This document shows positions 1-5,808 of a DNA stretch of 12,229 nucleotides, in pieces. The position numbers and the translations under genes are program-made. This DNA is from JBDKTK01 sp039680225 (GTDB lineage: Bacteria > Desulfobacterota > Syntrophia > Syntrophales > UBA4778): the NCBI GenBank assembly GCA_039680225.1, contig JBDKTK010000259.1:1-12229 (forward strand). The letters are read 5' to 3'. Positions within the stretch are counted from its first letter, which is position 1. Each line of letters starts with the position of its first letter. Below the pieces are notes generated by a model. It saw nothing but the letters and a program-made list of their open reading frames with translations. It ran no database searches and had not been told where the DNA came from.

Positions 1-92
1 TTCCCATTTCGGGCACAGCCGGGGAAAAAATAAACAAAATTGTATGTAGGACTATCCGGCAAGTATTTTGAGATAAACAAGGGACGGAAACA

Positions 93-123
93 GGGGGCGA
101 ATATTTTCCAATATTCAGCCCCC
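93..123. terminator. Bidirectional hairpin terminator
   Basis: A strong stem is formed by GGGGGCGAATATT (93-105) and AATATTC-GCCCCC (110-123, with A117 bulged) around a TTCC loop. Short T-runs follow on both strands (TTT after 123 on plus; TGTTT after the stem on minus). It lies 30 bases past the stop of the zinc-ribbon gene and most likely ends that transcript. It may also stop any plus-strand gene entering from the left edge. Confidence 0.65.
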
Positions 124-153
124 TTTCATATTCCGCAAGATTTTTCAGGCTGA

Positions 154-435
154 TCAGCCCGGCATCTGAAGAGTCTTTGCTTCTTTCACCACTTCCTGCA
201 TCTTTACAGAGAGGTTCTGCCACATCTCCATGACTTCGCTGAGGTTCTTCATAAGCTTGCTGTCGCGTTTTTCAGCAGCAATTCCCAGAGCCCTGTTCTT
301 CTTCCTTTCCCTCAAAAGGCGGGTCATGTCCTTCGAGCAGTCTTTGCATTCGCTTCTGAGGCCGTCCTTGGTCCTGGAGTTGGTATAAAACCCGGTGCTC
401 CTTTTTCGCGCCCCACATCTCGTGCATGTTTTCAT
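154..435 (-). CDS. Small zinc-ribbon-like protein
   Basis: A 93-residue protein. Two CxxC pairs (C4/C7 and C30/C33) flank a KxSxxFY...KDGL...CKDC segment, a pattern known from small zinc-binding proteins often seen in phage or HNH-nuclease neighbourhoods. The first half is very basic (RCGARKR, RERKKNR). The C-terminal third (residues 55-88) looks like one amphipathic helix that could pair as a coiled coil. Together these suggest a small nucleic-acid-binding or adaptor protein, but there is no catalytic motif and no partner gene, so the role is unknown. The ATG is preceded by AAAGGAAAGGAG twelve bases upstream, somewhat long spacing. It is a single-gene unit with its own predicted promoter (492-520) and terminator (93-123). 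The zinc-binding assignment is inference from cysteine spacing. Confidence 0.7.
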   Translation of the reverse strand: MKTCTRCGARKRSTGFYTNSRTKDGLRSECKDCSKDMTRLLRERKKNRALGIAAEKRDSKLMKNLSEVMEMWQNLSVKMQEVVKEAKTLQMPG

Positions 436-491
436 ACTTCTATATGTCTCCTTTCCTTTGTACGAATAGCATTACCATTCAAGAGGCTTAA

Positions 492-520
492 ATCCTACAT
501 CAAGTTGGTAAATATGTCCA
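492..520 (-). promoter_or_regulatory. Sigma70-type promoter for the zinc-ribbon gene
   Basis: On the minus strand TGGACA (515-520; 5 of 6 to TTGACA) is followed after exactly 17 bases by TAGGAT (492-497; 4 of 6 to TATAAT). It is correctly placed about 57 bases upstream of the ATG at 435. Prediction by consensus only. Confidence 0.45.
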
Positions 521-619
521 TAAAAAAGTTAGGATATTTACTTCATCCTTACTTATTGTTGGTATTTGCATTTCTTTTTTTCACGCCGGTTTTTCCGGGA
601 AACACCGCCGCGTTCTTGT

Positions 620-1498
620 TCAAAAGTTACTTCCCTCGATATCGGTTTTCGAGCCTGGGGTTCGTGAAGCAACCGACTCTTCCGGGACGGGATATCCGGT
701 CCTTACCTTCAGTGCGTCCCCGGAAAAGTTGCACCTGTATTCCGCCGGCTTCCCGCCCTCCGCTTCCGTTCCGGCGGTGAAGCGCAAATCGCCCCCCGAA
801 AGGACTGCATTCTTAAGAGGATACCTTTCTTTGCCGACGCTCAACGTGCCTTTGACCTTCTGGAATTTCTGCCTGAGGTCCAGGGTCATCTGCTCTGAGC
901 GGCGGGGGCAATTCCATGACCAACGGCCCGTCACGTTGGCCGGGACAACCCAGTAAAGGATAAGGCCCGATATTTTATCCGGCTCCCATTGGCCCATGCT
1001 GAAGGAAAAAGAAACGACCCGGGCGCCCGGCCTGAGGCCCTTGAGGAGTTTGGGGCGCAGTTTCATATTTACGGACGGCAGCAGGTAAAGCGTAATTACG
1101 GAAGCCTCGCTGATATCAGTCTCGAACAGGTCCTGCCTGATGAATTTCACCCTCCCCGAAACTTCTTCCCTTTCCGCCCTGTTGCTGCTGTCCCGGATCC
1201 TTTCGGGATCTATATCCACCCCGACCCCCCTGGCCCCGAGCTTTGCGGCCGCAACGACGATCCTGCCGTCGCCGCATCCGAGATCGTATACAACATCCCC
1301 TTTGCCTACTTGAGCGAGCGCCAGCATCTGCTCCACGATGTCGTCCGGTGTCGGAACAAACGGGACATCCTTTCCAGAGGCATCAAGCGATTGTAGAAGC
1401 GCGGGGAAAAGCGCGGCGCAAGCCGTAATGGCCAGGGCCAGGGCCGTCGCTAAAAGTTTCTTCTTTTGTCCGGTATTTTGTCGGGCGAACAAACGCAT
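620..1498 (-). CDS. Membrane-anchored class I SAM methyltransferase
   Basis: 292 residues. K12-K14 followed by a hydrophobic segment (about 15-37) gives an export signal or N-terminal anchor. Residues 24-27 (ITAC) resemble a lipobox, but the hydrophobic stretch continues past the Cys, so an uncleaved anchor is also possible. Motif I of the Rossmann-like methyltransferase fold is clear: VVYDLGCGDGRIV (69-81), then an acidic residue ending strand 2 in GVGVDIDPERI (91-101). Post-I elements are QDLF (122-125) and VITLYLLPSVNMKLRPKLLKGLRPGARVVS (134-163). The YLLPSVN...LRPKL signature resembles bacterial relatives of the FAM173/ATPSCKMT lysine methyltransferase group. Residues 200-292 form an extra C-terminal part of unknown fold, with no recognised domain. 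The target is unknown; a protein or small molecule at the membrane is likely. No strong SD precedes the ATG (only GAG), so expression may be low or the start may differ. Confidence 0.8.
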   Translation of the reverse strand: MRLFARQNTGQKKKLLATALALAITACAALFPALLQSLDASGKDVPFVPTPDDIVEQMLALAQVGKGDVVYDLGCGDGRIVVAAAKLGARGVGVDIDPERIRDSSNRAEREEVSGRVKFIRQDLFETDISEASVITLYLLPSVNMKLRPKLLKGLRPGARVVSFSFSMGQWEPDKISGLILYWVVPANVTGRWSWNCPRRSEQMTLDLRQKFQKVKGTLSVGKERYPLKNAVLSGGDLRFTAGTEAEGGKPAEYRCNFSGDALKVRTGYPVPEESVASRTPGSKTDIEGSNF

Positions 1499-1576
1499 GG
1501 ATGAATTTACTCAAAGGCTCAAACGCTTTGCTATAAGGGAATATCCTATTTTTCAGGGAAGGCACTCTGAATAAAG

Positions 1577-1615
1577 CTAAGCAAAGGAATGAATTTGTGC
1601 TGAAAAGATGCTTAG
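1577..1615. other. Short inverted repeat between divergent genes
   Basis: CTAAGCA (1577-1583) and TGCTTAG (1609-1615) are perfect 7-base inverted arms 25 bases apart. They lie in the 207-base divergent gap between the methyltransferase and the lytic transglycosylase, just upstream of the predicted promoter at 1631-1658. It could be a regulator half-site pair, but arms this short can occur by chance. Confidence 0.2.
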
Positions 1616-1630
1616 GAAATAAGATTTCGA

Positions 1631-1658
1631 TTGATAAAATTACATTCGCTGATATATT
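1631..1658 (+). promoter_or_regulatory. Sigma70-type promoter for the lytic transglycosylase
   Basis: TTGATA (1631-1636; 5 of 6) and TATATT (1653-1658; 5 of 6) are separated by 16 bases. Transcription would start near 1665, giving a leader of about 40 bases before the ATG at 1706. This is the best housekeeping promoter match in the window. Confidence 0.55.
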
Positions 1659-1705
1659 GACTTCAAACTTCAACAATCAAAAGTGCACGTAGCTGAAAGG
1701 TCGTC

Positions 1706-2650
1706 ATGAATTCAAAGCGCGGTTTGGTCCTGGCACTTTTAATTTTTCTCCCCTTTTTATTGCTTTTATGTCTTCCCCCGTGCAGCCCCGCTTGTGAAGA
1801 TTGGTCTCCCCTGGCTGACAGGCTCATAGCCGACGGCTTCGACGAGAGCGCCGTCCGGGCGCTTTTCCAATCCCCCGAGCTGGTATTCGACCCATCGATA
1901 ATGAGAAGGAAGATCGAGAGCCTGATCAGGAAAAAGTACTTCGAGACCCCGGTTGCAGGGCCGCGCACAACATCGAAAGTCTACAAAGGCTTTGTCAGGC
2001 CGGAGGTAATCGAGACGGCGCGGGCGTTCATGAAAGAGAACTCCAAGACCCTCGGAGACGCACAGGCCCGGTACAAAGTCCCCAAGGAGATCATCGTTTC
2101 AATCCTGCTCGTCGAGACAAAACTGGGCGAGTACACGGGCGAGAAAAACGCCCTGAACAGCCTGGCGAGCATGGCCCTTTGCGCCGATTTTGAAAAAGTC
2201 CGGCCCCATATCTCGCCCGAACTCCTCAACGAGAGTACGGAAGACTTTGCGAAACGCCGCTGCGGCACAAAGGCCGATTGGGCGTACGCCGAGCTGAAGG
2301 CCCTGATCCGGTATGGGTCGGACAACGGGATTGACCCGCTGAAAATACGGGGGTCGGTTTACGGGGCCATCGGCATCTGCCAGTTCATGCCTACCCAGGT
2401 TTATTTGAACGGCGTGGACGCTGACGGTGACGGGAAGATAGATGTCTTTACCAGGGCTGACGCCTTTCACAGCGTCGCCAATTACCTGAAAAACAGCGGC
2501 TGGAAGACAAAGATGAGCAGAAAGCGGCAGATCAAGGTGATTTACGCGTATAACCACAGCTCGGTTTATGCAAACACTGTCCTGACCGTTGCCCAGCGCC
2601 TGTCCGCCAAGAACGTGGCCAAGCGCAAGCAGTCCGTGAAGCGCGCCTGA
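1706..2650 (+). CDS. MltB-like lytic murein transglycosylase
   Basis: 314 residues, exported. Residues 1-30 form a signal sequence (K4-R5, a leucine-rich core, then cysteines at 22, 26 and 30); which Cys, if any, is lipidated is unclear. The family cleaves the MurNAc-GlcNAc bond of peptidoglycan, leaving 1,6-anhydroMurNAc. The catalytic glutamate is E137 in ILLVETKLGEYTG (133-145), matching the GVETRWG region of E. coli MltB/Slt35. Also conserved are GAIGICQFMPT (220-230), a DADGDGKID loop (238-246) like the EF-hand-type Ca2+ site of Slt35, and SVANYLKNSGW (256-266). AYNHS (281-285) may correspond to the sugar-binding YN motif. C225 replaces the Tyr usual before QFMP, a minor oddity. AAAGG sits five bases before the ATG, supporting this start. 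It appears monocistronic, with its own promoter and a strong downstream terminator; likely role is wall turnover or envelope-machine insertion. Confidence 0.9.
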   Translation: MNSKRGLVLALLIFLPFLLLLCLPPCSPACEDWSPLADRLIADGFDESAVRALFQSPELVFDPSIMRRKIESLIRKKYFETPVAGPRTTSKVYKGFVRPEVIETARAFMKENSKTLGDAQARYKVPKEIIVSILLVETKLGEYTGEKNALNSLASMALCADFEKVRPHISPELLNESTEDFAKRRCGTKADWAYAELKALIRYGSDNGIDPLKIRGSVYGAIGICQFMPTQVYLNGVDADGDGKIDVFTRADAFHSVANYLKNSGWKTKMSRKRQIKVIYAYNHSSVYANTVLTVAQRLSAKNVAKRKQSVKRA

Positions 2651-2659
2651 AAAAAAGCA

Positions 2660-2680
2660 GGGGCGCAACCAATACGCCCC
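2660..2680 (+). terminator. GC hairpin after the transglycosylase gene
   Basis: GGGGCG (2660-2665) pairs with CGCCCC (2675-2680) around a nine-base loop. No T-run follows, so it is probably an accessory 3' end structure in front of the better terminator at 2696-2729. Confidence 0.35.
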
Positions 2681-2695
2681 CTCAAGGAATGCAAA

Positions 2696-2729
2696 AATGC
2701 GCAGAATCCTTTTCTGCGCATTAATTTTT
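2696..2729. terminator. Bidirectional intrinsic terminator between convergent genes
   Basis: AATGCGCAGAA (2696-2706) and TTCTGCGCATT (2712-2722) form a perfect 11-base stem with a TCCTT loop. It is followed on plus by AATTTTTCTT and on minus by TTTTTGCATT. It serves both the transglycosylase gene (plus) and the 91-residue gene (minus). Confidence 0.9.
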
Positions 2730-2738
2730 CTTATAAAC

Positions 2739-3014
2739 TCAGGCCGGGTTTATCGTATGCATCTTTAAAAGGAATTCCTTGAATTCCTCCTTGGTGGTCT
2801 CCTTGATATCGCCTATCTGAACAAAGATGGCCCGGTTGCAGAATGCATATCCGTCCGGGATCTTTTCCGGCTCGCTGTCTTCATCCATGAAATGCTTTAT
2901 GAACTCCAGGGCGGCCTTCTTGGCATCCTTGGCGCTGCTGGCCGAAACCAGATAGTGGTGCCGGATGATTTCTTCCTCTTCCTTCTCGATGATCTTTACC
3001 CAGTAATCGCTCAT
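2739..3014 (-). CDS. Small acidic protein of unknown function
   Basis: 91 residues, not recognised. It is charged and soluble, with no signal peptide or membrane segment. Likely strands are DYWVKII (3-9), HHYLVSA (19-25) and AIFVQIGDIKE (62-72). Likely helices are SAKDAKKAALEFIKHFM (27-43) and KEEFKEFLLKMH (75-86). This gives a compact alpha/beta layout suggestive of a small binding domain rather than an enzyme. The single Cys (C59) cannot form a metal site alone. GGAG lies seven bases before the ATG, and a strong terminator follows the stop, so it is very probably a real single-gene unit. No partner is implied by its neighbours. Confidence 0.75.
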   Translation of the reverse strand: MSDYWVKIIEKEEEEIIRHHYLVSASSAKDAKKAALEFIKHFMDEDSEPEKIPDGYAFCNRAIFVQIGDIKETTKEEFKEFLLKMHTINPA

Positions 3015-3165
3015 TTTTTAACTCCAAGGGATAACGAAATTGGCCTATAATATCATCAAAACAGCGGAAATAAAAACTTTCTTTTTAGAAACATTTGAAT
3101 AATTAATCTTTTGTTTTTGTTTATCTTTTCCCCCTGATTTTGCCATATTTGTCTTGTAATGCGGC

Positions 3166-3205
3166 GCCGTGATCTGATATTCGGGAATCCTTCGGAAATC
3201 ACGGC
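3166..3205 (+). other. Inverted repeat in the leader of the SDR-queD-queE operon
   Basis: GCCGTGAT (3166-3173) and ATCACGGC (3198-3205) are perfect 8-base arms enclosing 24 bases, about 50 bases before the first start codon of the operon. It could be a regulator site or an RNA hairpin. It has no T-run and does not match a preQ1 riboswitch core. Confidence 0.35.
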
Positions 3206-3253
3206 CGGAAGTCTCGAACGGATATCGATCTGAAAACTGCAAAGGAGAAAGCG

Positions 3254-4021
3254 ATGGACCGGATCAAGGGCAAAACAGTCCTCATAACAGGCGCGAGCTC
3301 CGGGATCGGCCTTGCCTGCGCCGAGGCCTACGCGCAGAGGGACGCAAGTCTCGTGCTGGCAGCCCGGCGGCTGGAAAGGCTGGAGGAGCTCCGGGGAAAA
3401 TTGTCGCGGCGGAACATATCCGTCCGCATCCGCCGGCTTGACGTCCGGGACCGGGATGATGTCCTGGAGTTCGCGGCGGAATTGAAGAAGGATGGAATAT
3501 GCCCGGATATCCTGGTCAACAACGCGGGGCTTTCCGCCGGCCTCGACAAACTCCACGAGGGCGATTTTGAAGACTGGGACCGGATGATCGATACGAATGT
3601 AAAGGGCCTCCTCAACGTTTCCCGGGCAGTCATCCCCATGATGGTCGAGCGCAATGCCGGCCATGTGGTCAATATCGGGAGCATGGCGGGCCGCCAGGTG
3701 TACCCCGGCGGAAACGTGTACAACGCGACAAAATTCGCGGTCCGGGCCCTGACCGAAGGGATGAGCGTCGACCTGCTCGGGACGAAGGTCCGGGTCTCGT
3801 GCGTCAGCCCCGGCGCCGTCCACACGGAATTTTCGGAAGTGCGCTTCCACGGGGACCGCGAGCGCGCCGCCAAGGTTTACCAGGGTTACGAGCCCCTGAC
3901 GGCCGCCGATGTCGCCGATGCGGTGCTTTATGTAACGAACGCCCCCGAGCGCGTAAATGTCCTCGAGTTATTGATTCTCCCCACGGCCCAGAGAAACGTC
4001 TACTGCTGGAAAAAGGAATGA
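3254..4021 (+). CDS. YdfG-type short-chain dehydrogenase/reductase
   Basis: 255 residues, cytoplasmic, Rossmann fold. TGASSGIG (12-19) binds the dinucleotide, and AARRLERL (36-43) after strand 2 favours NADP(H). LVNNAG is at 87-92 and the structural Asn is in TN (114-115). The catalytic set is S143 with YNATK (Y156, K160), and SPG is at 185-187. The segments MIDTNVKGLLNVSRAVIPMMVERNAGHVVNIGS and GAVHTEFSEVRF align closely with E. coli YdfG, an NADP-dependent 3-hydroxy acid/serine dehydrogenase, and length agrees. AAAGGAG sits seven bases before the ATG. The stop is ten bases before queD, so it is the first gene of a three-gene operon. Its substrate here is unknown: YdfG-like activity on 3-hydroxy acids is the family default, but co-transcription with queD/queE raises the possibility of a pterin or deazapurine-linked substrate. 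Confidence 0.88.
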   Translation: MDRIKGKTVLITGASSGIGLACAEAYAQRDASLVLAARRLERLEELRGKLSRRNISVRIRRLDVRDRDDVLEFAAELKKDGICPDILVNNAGLSAGLDKLHEGDFEDWDRMIDTNVKGLLNVSRAVIPMMVERNAGHVVNIGSMAGRQVYPGGNVYNATKFAVRALTEGMSVDLLGTKVRVSCVSPGAVHTEFSEVRFHGDRERAAKVYQGYEPLTAADVADAVLYVTNAPERVNVLELLILPTAQRNVYCWKKE

Positions 4022-4031
4022 AGGAGGGACC

Positions 4032-4412
4032 ATGCCCGGCAACTATGAACTGTTTGTGAAAGCGGATTTTTCCGCCGCCCACTGTCTGAAGGGCTACGAG
4101 GGGAACTGTTCCCGGGTGCACGGCCACAACTGGACTGTCACCCTGTTCCTGAAATGCGGGGGACTGGATGAAATAGGGATCGGCATTGATTTCCGGAAGA
4201 TAAAGCTCAAGCTTGCGGACATAATCGGCCGGCTCGACCACAAGGACCTTAACTCCCTGGAACCGTTCCGGGACACGAATCCCACATCGGAAAACATCGC
4301 CCGGTTCGTTTACAGGGAGGCGGCAAAAACAATCAATTCGGCATCGGTCCGCGTTTCGCGGGTGACCGTCTCCGAAACGGGAAACACCGGCGCAACGTAC
4401 TGGGAAGACTGA
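4032..4412 (+). CDS. queD: 6-carboxy-5,6,7,8-tetrahydropterin synthase QueD
   Basis: 126 residues, of the PTPS/QueD family. It converts 7,8-dihydroneopterin triphosphate to 6-carboxytetrahydropterin, the second step to preQ0/queuosine. Zinc ligands are H17 (FSAAH), H30 and H32 (VHGHNW). The catalytic Cys is C26 in NCSRVHGH. The LDHKDLN motif (68-74) supplies the Asp/His of the catalytic relay, PTSENIA (84-90) is the family signature, and SETG (114-117) carries the pterin-anchoring Glu. Length is normal for bacterial QueD. A near-perfect SD (AAGGAGG) directly follows the SDR stop. The next gene, queE, starts on the base after its stop, and encodes the enzyme that uses its product. Confidence 0.95.
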   Translation: MPGNYELFVKADFSAAHCLKGYEGNCSRVHGHNWTVTLFLKCGGLDEIGIGIDFRKIKLKLADIIGRLDHKDLNSLEPFRDTNPTSENIARFVYREAAKTINSASVRVSRVTVSETGNTGATYWED

Positions 4413-5060
4413 ATGGCGCTTCGGGTCAGCGAGATATTTTACAGCATCCAGGGAGAGTCGTCGTATGCGGGCCTGCCCTGCGTACTGGTGCGCCTTGCCG
4501 GCTGCAATCTCCGCTGCACGTACTGCGATACAAGTTATGCGTATGACGAAGGCAGCACCATGGGTATTTCCGATATAATCGAGCGCATCCGCGGGTACGA
4601 TTGCCGGCTCGTCGAGGTCACCGGGGGCGAACCGCTCATCCAGGCAGACGCGCCCGCACTGATCAGCGCCCTCCTCGACCTCGGGTTCACGGTCCTGCTT
4701 GAGACGAACGGGAGCCTCGACATCAGCGGCGTCGACGGCCGCTGCATAAGGATACTTGATATAAAATGCCCTTCCAGCGGCGAGGCCGGAAAAAACGATT
4801 TCGGTAATTTATCGGAATTAACCCACGAGGACGAGATCAAGTTCGTGGTGGGCGACAGGGCTGATTACGAATACGCGAAGGGCATCATTTCGGAATTTGC
4901 CGGGGTGCTCGGCTCCCTGAAGCCGCCGATCATCTCGCCCGTCTTCGGGAAGATCGACCTGAAGAGCCTGGCGGCCTGGGTCCTGGAGGACCGGCTCAAC
5001 GCCAGGCTGCAGGTACAGCTGCACAAGATAATCTGGGGGCCCCATATGCAGGGCGTATAG
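4413..5060 (+). CDS. queE: 7-carboxy-7-deazaguanine synthase QueE
   Basis: 215 residues, a small radical-SAM enzyme that ring-contracts 6-carboxytetrahydropterin to 7-carboxy-7-deazaguanine (CDG). The cluster motif is C31-x3-C35-x2-C38 (CNLRCTYCDT), the form that binds a [4Fe-4S] cluster. EIFYSIQGES (7-16) is the typical QueE N-terminus, VTGGEP (69-74) is the SAM-binding GGE motif, and LLETNGS (95-101) and QLHKIIWG (202-209) are family signatures. Length matches the 210-225-residue class. The ATG abuts the queD stop (TGA-ATG), so it is probably translationally coupled; GGAAGA inside the queD end is the likely SD. The next pathway enzyme, QueC, is not encoded in the window. The gene converges on the PEGA lipoprotein gene with only 23 bases between stops and no clear terminator. 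Confidence 0.96.
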   Translation: MALRVSEIFYSIQGESSYAGLPCVLVRLAGCNLRCTYCDTSYAYDEGSTMGISDIIERIRGYDCRLVEVTGGEPLIQADAPALISALLDLGFTVLLETNGSLDISGVDGRCIRILDIKCPSSGEAGKNDFGNLSELTHEDEIKFVVGDRADYEYAKGIISEFAGVLGSLKPPIISPVFGKIDLKSLAAWVLEDRLNARLQVQLHKIIWGPHMQGV

Positions 5061-5083
5061 AGTCCCGGGCAGCAATCCACTTT

Positions 5084-5455
5084 CTAATCTCTCCCATTCC
5101 CGTCAATTTCAGGGGCCTCTGAAATTTTCTCGAGCTCGAAGGTCTGCTCTTCCGGATATCCGTACACCCAGACAACCGGGAACAGGCAAAATACAGTCCC
5201 GATGCAGGGCAAGACCTGGAACTTGTCTTTGGCTATGACCGTCTCCAGCCGTTTGTAACCCTCCTTTTCCAGGGTAATTTTCTTCTCGGCCCCGGCCACG
5301 GCAAAATCGGAATATTCCAGGGGGGTGACCCCGGCATAAGAATCATCGATGCACACAGCGGCGCCTTCCGGGAGCGACTTGATCAGCGTTGTGCTTGCAC
5401 ACCCCGCCGGGAGAAGACTCAAGGCCAGCAATATGGAAACCGCTTTCCTCCGCAT
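5084..5455 (-). CDS. PEGA-domain lipoprotein
   Basis: 123 residues. It has R2-R3-K4, a hydrophobic core (5-15) and LLPAGC with C19 as the likely lipidated cysteine. A PEGA-type repeat follows: LPEGAAVCIDDSYAGVTPLEY (28-48) and ITLEKEGYKRLET (60-72). PEGA domains are small beta-rich extracytoplasmic domains found in surface and sensor proteins. A second hydrophobic stretch (about 82-98, VLPCIGTVFCLFPVVWVYG) precedes YPEEQTFELE, an arrangement seen in several short PEGA lipoproteins. The exact function is unknown; an envelope-associated binding role is likely. GAGGAGGGG sits five bases before the ATG, a very strong SD. It is probably monocistronic, with a structured upstream region (5564-5652). 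Confidence 0.8.
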   Translation of the reverse strand: MRRKAVSILLALSLLPAGCASTTLIKSLPEGAAVCIDDSYAGVTPLEYSDFAVAGAEKKITLEKEGYKRLETVIAKDKFQVLPCIGTVFCLFPVVWVYGYPEEQTFELEKISEAPEIDGNGRD

Positions 5456-5563
5456 GAAATCCCCTCCTCAAAACAGGACTTCTATAACCAGCTTGCTACA
5501 AGGGATTCCTTTGTCAATTTTTTTCGGGATAAAATCCGCCGCGGCACGGGCGGGGAATTAACT

Positions 5564-5599
5564 CCGGACGGGCGTTCCGCGTCCGGGAAATACCCGTCC
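5564..5599. other. Overlapping mutually exclusive inverted repeats
   Basis: CCGGACG (5564-5570) can pair with CGTCCGG (5580-5586). The overlapping GGACGGG (5566-5572) can instead pair with CCCGTCC (5593-5599). The two pairings share a left arm and exclude each other. On the minus strand this lies about 110-145 bases upstream of the PEGA lipoprotein start, so it could be in its leader RNA. Confidence 0.4.
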
Positions 5600-5624
5600 C
5601 TGCAGGACCATTCAATCGTAAGAA

Positions 5625-5652
5625 AAAGAGGCGGCTGGAACACCGCCTCTTT
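5625..5652 (-). terminator. Minus-strand terminator-like hairpin in a divergent gap
   Basis: AAAGAGGCGG (5625-5634) and CCGCCTCTTT (5643-5652) form a perfect 10-base stem with an 8-base loop. On the minus strand the stem runs straight into TTTTTCTT, the form of an intrinsic terminator; on plus only TTT follows before ACGGG. No minus-strand gene lies upstream of it before 7483, so it may be an attenuator in the PEGA lipoprotein leader or the end of a small RNA. Confidence 0.55.
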
Positions 5653-5700
5653 ACGGGAGAGATAATCCATCCGGCAGATTCGGATTTTTCCTTTCAGTCA

Positions 5701-5759
5701 AATATTTCCTGTTATCCATTTCGGAAGCCAAAATCAGCCGTTAGAATATTCCGTTATCC
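5701..5759. repeat. Imperfect direct repeat upstream of the GT-C-like gene
   Basis: AATATTTCCTGTTATCC (5701-5717) and AATATTCCGTTATCC (5745-5759) differ only by two single-base insertions. They are 44 bases apart start to start, close to four helical turns, and lie 50-110 bases before the ATG at 5809. A duplicated regulator site is possible. Confidence 0.35.
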
Positions 5760-5808
5760 TCGATATCCATTTATTATAGCCTCTGCCAACCCTCAACAAA
5801 GGTAAACA

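Larger units (their letters stand above)
5456..5808. other. 353-base intergenic region with hairpins and repeats
   Basis: This divergent gap lies between the PEGA lipoprotein gene (minus) and the GT-C-like gene (plus). It holds overlapping GC-rich inverted repeats (5564-5599), a minus-strand terminator-like hairpin (5625-5652) and an imperfect direct repeat (5701-5759). TATTAT (5772-5777) could be a -10 element for the plus gene but lacks a good -35. No gene with a credible SD was found. Confidence 0.6.

Noticed and set aside
3..71. Possible C-terminal tail of a plus-strand gene entering from the left edge
   Set aside because: The open frame covers only 22 codons before TGA and has no recognisable motif; other frames are also open briefly, so there is no support for coding.
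514..780. Plus-strand reading frame with a hydrophobic signal-like N-terminus
   Set aside because: It has no SD, overlaps the end of the methyltransferase gene in antisense for about 160 bases, and its C-terminal half is typical low-complexity shadow sequence.
3215..3253. GAAAACTGCAAAGGAG before the SDR gene, resembling the A-rich tail of a preQ1-I riboswitch in front of queuosine genes
   Set aside because: The required upstream P1 stem with its conserved loop residues is not present, and the CTAAGG-type pairing segment does not match. A covariance-model search (preQ1 I-III) would settle it.
5482..5670. 62-codon minus-strand frame in the PEGA/GT-C gap
   Set aside because: It has no SD, runs through the terminator-like hairpin and the GC-rich inverted repeats, and its composition is not protein-like.
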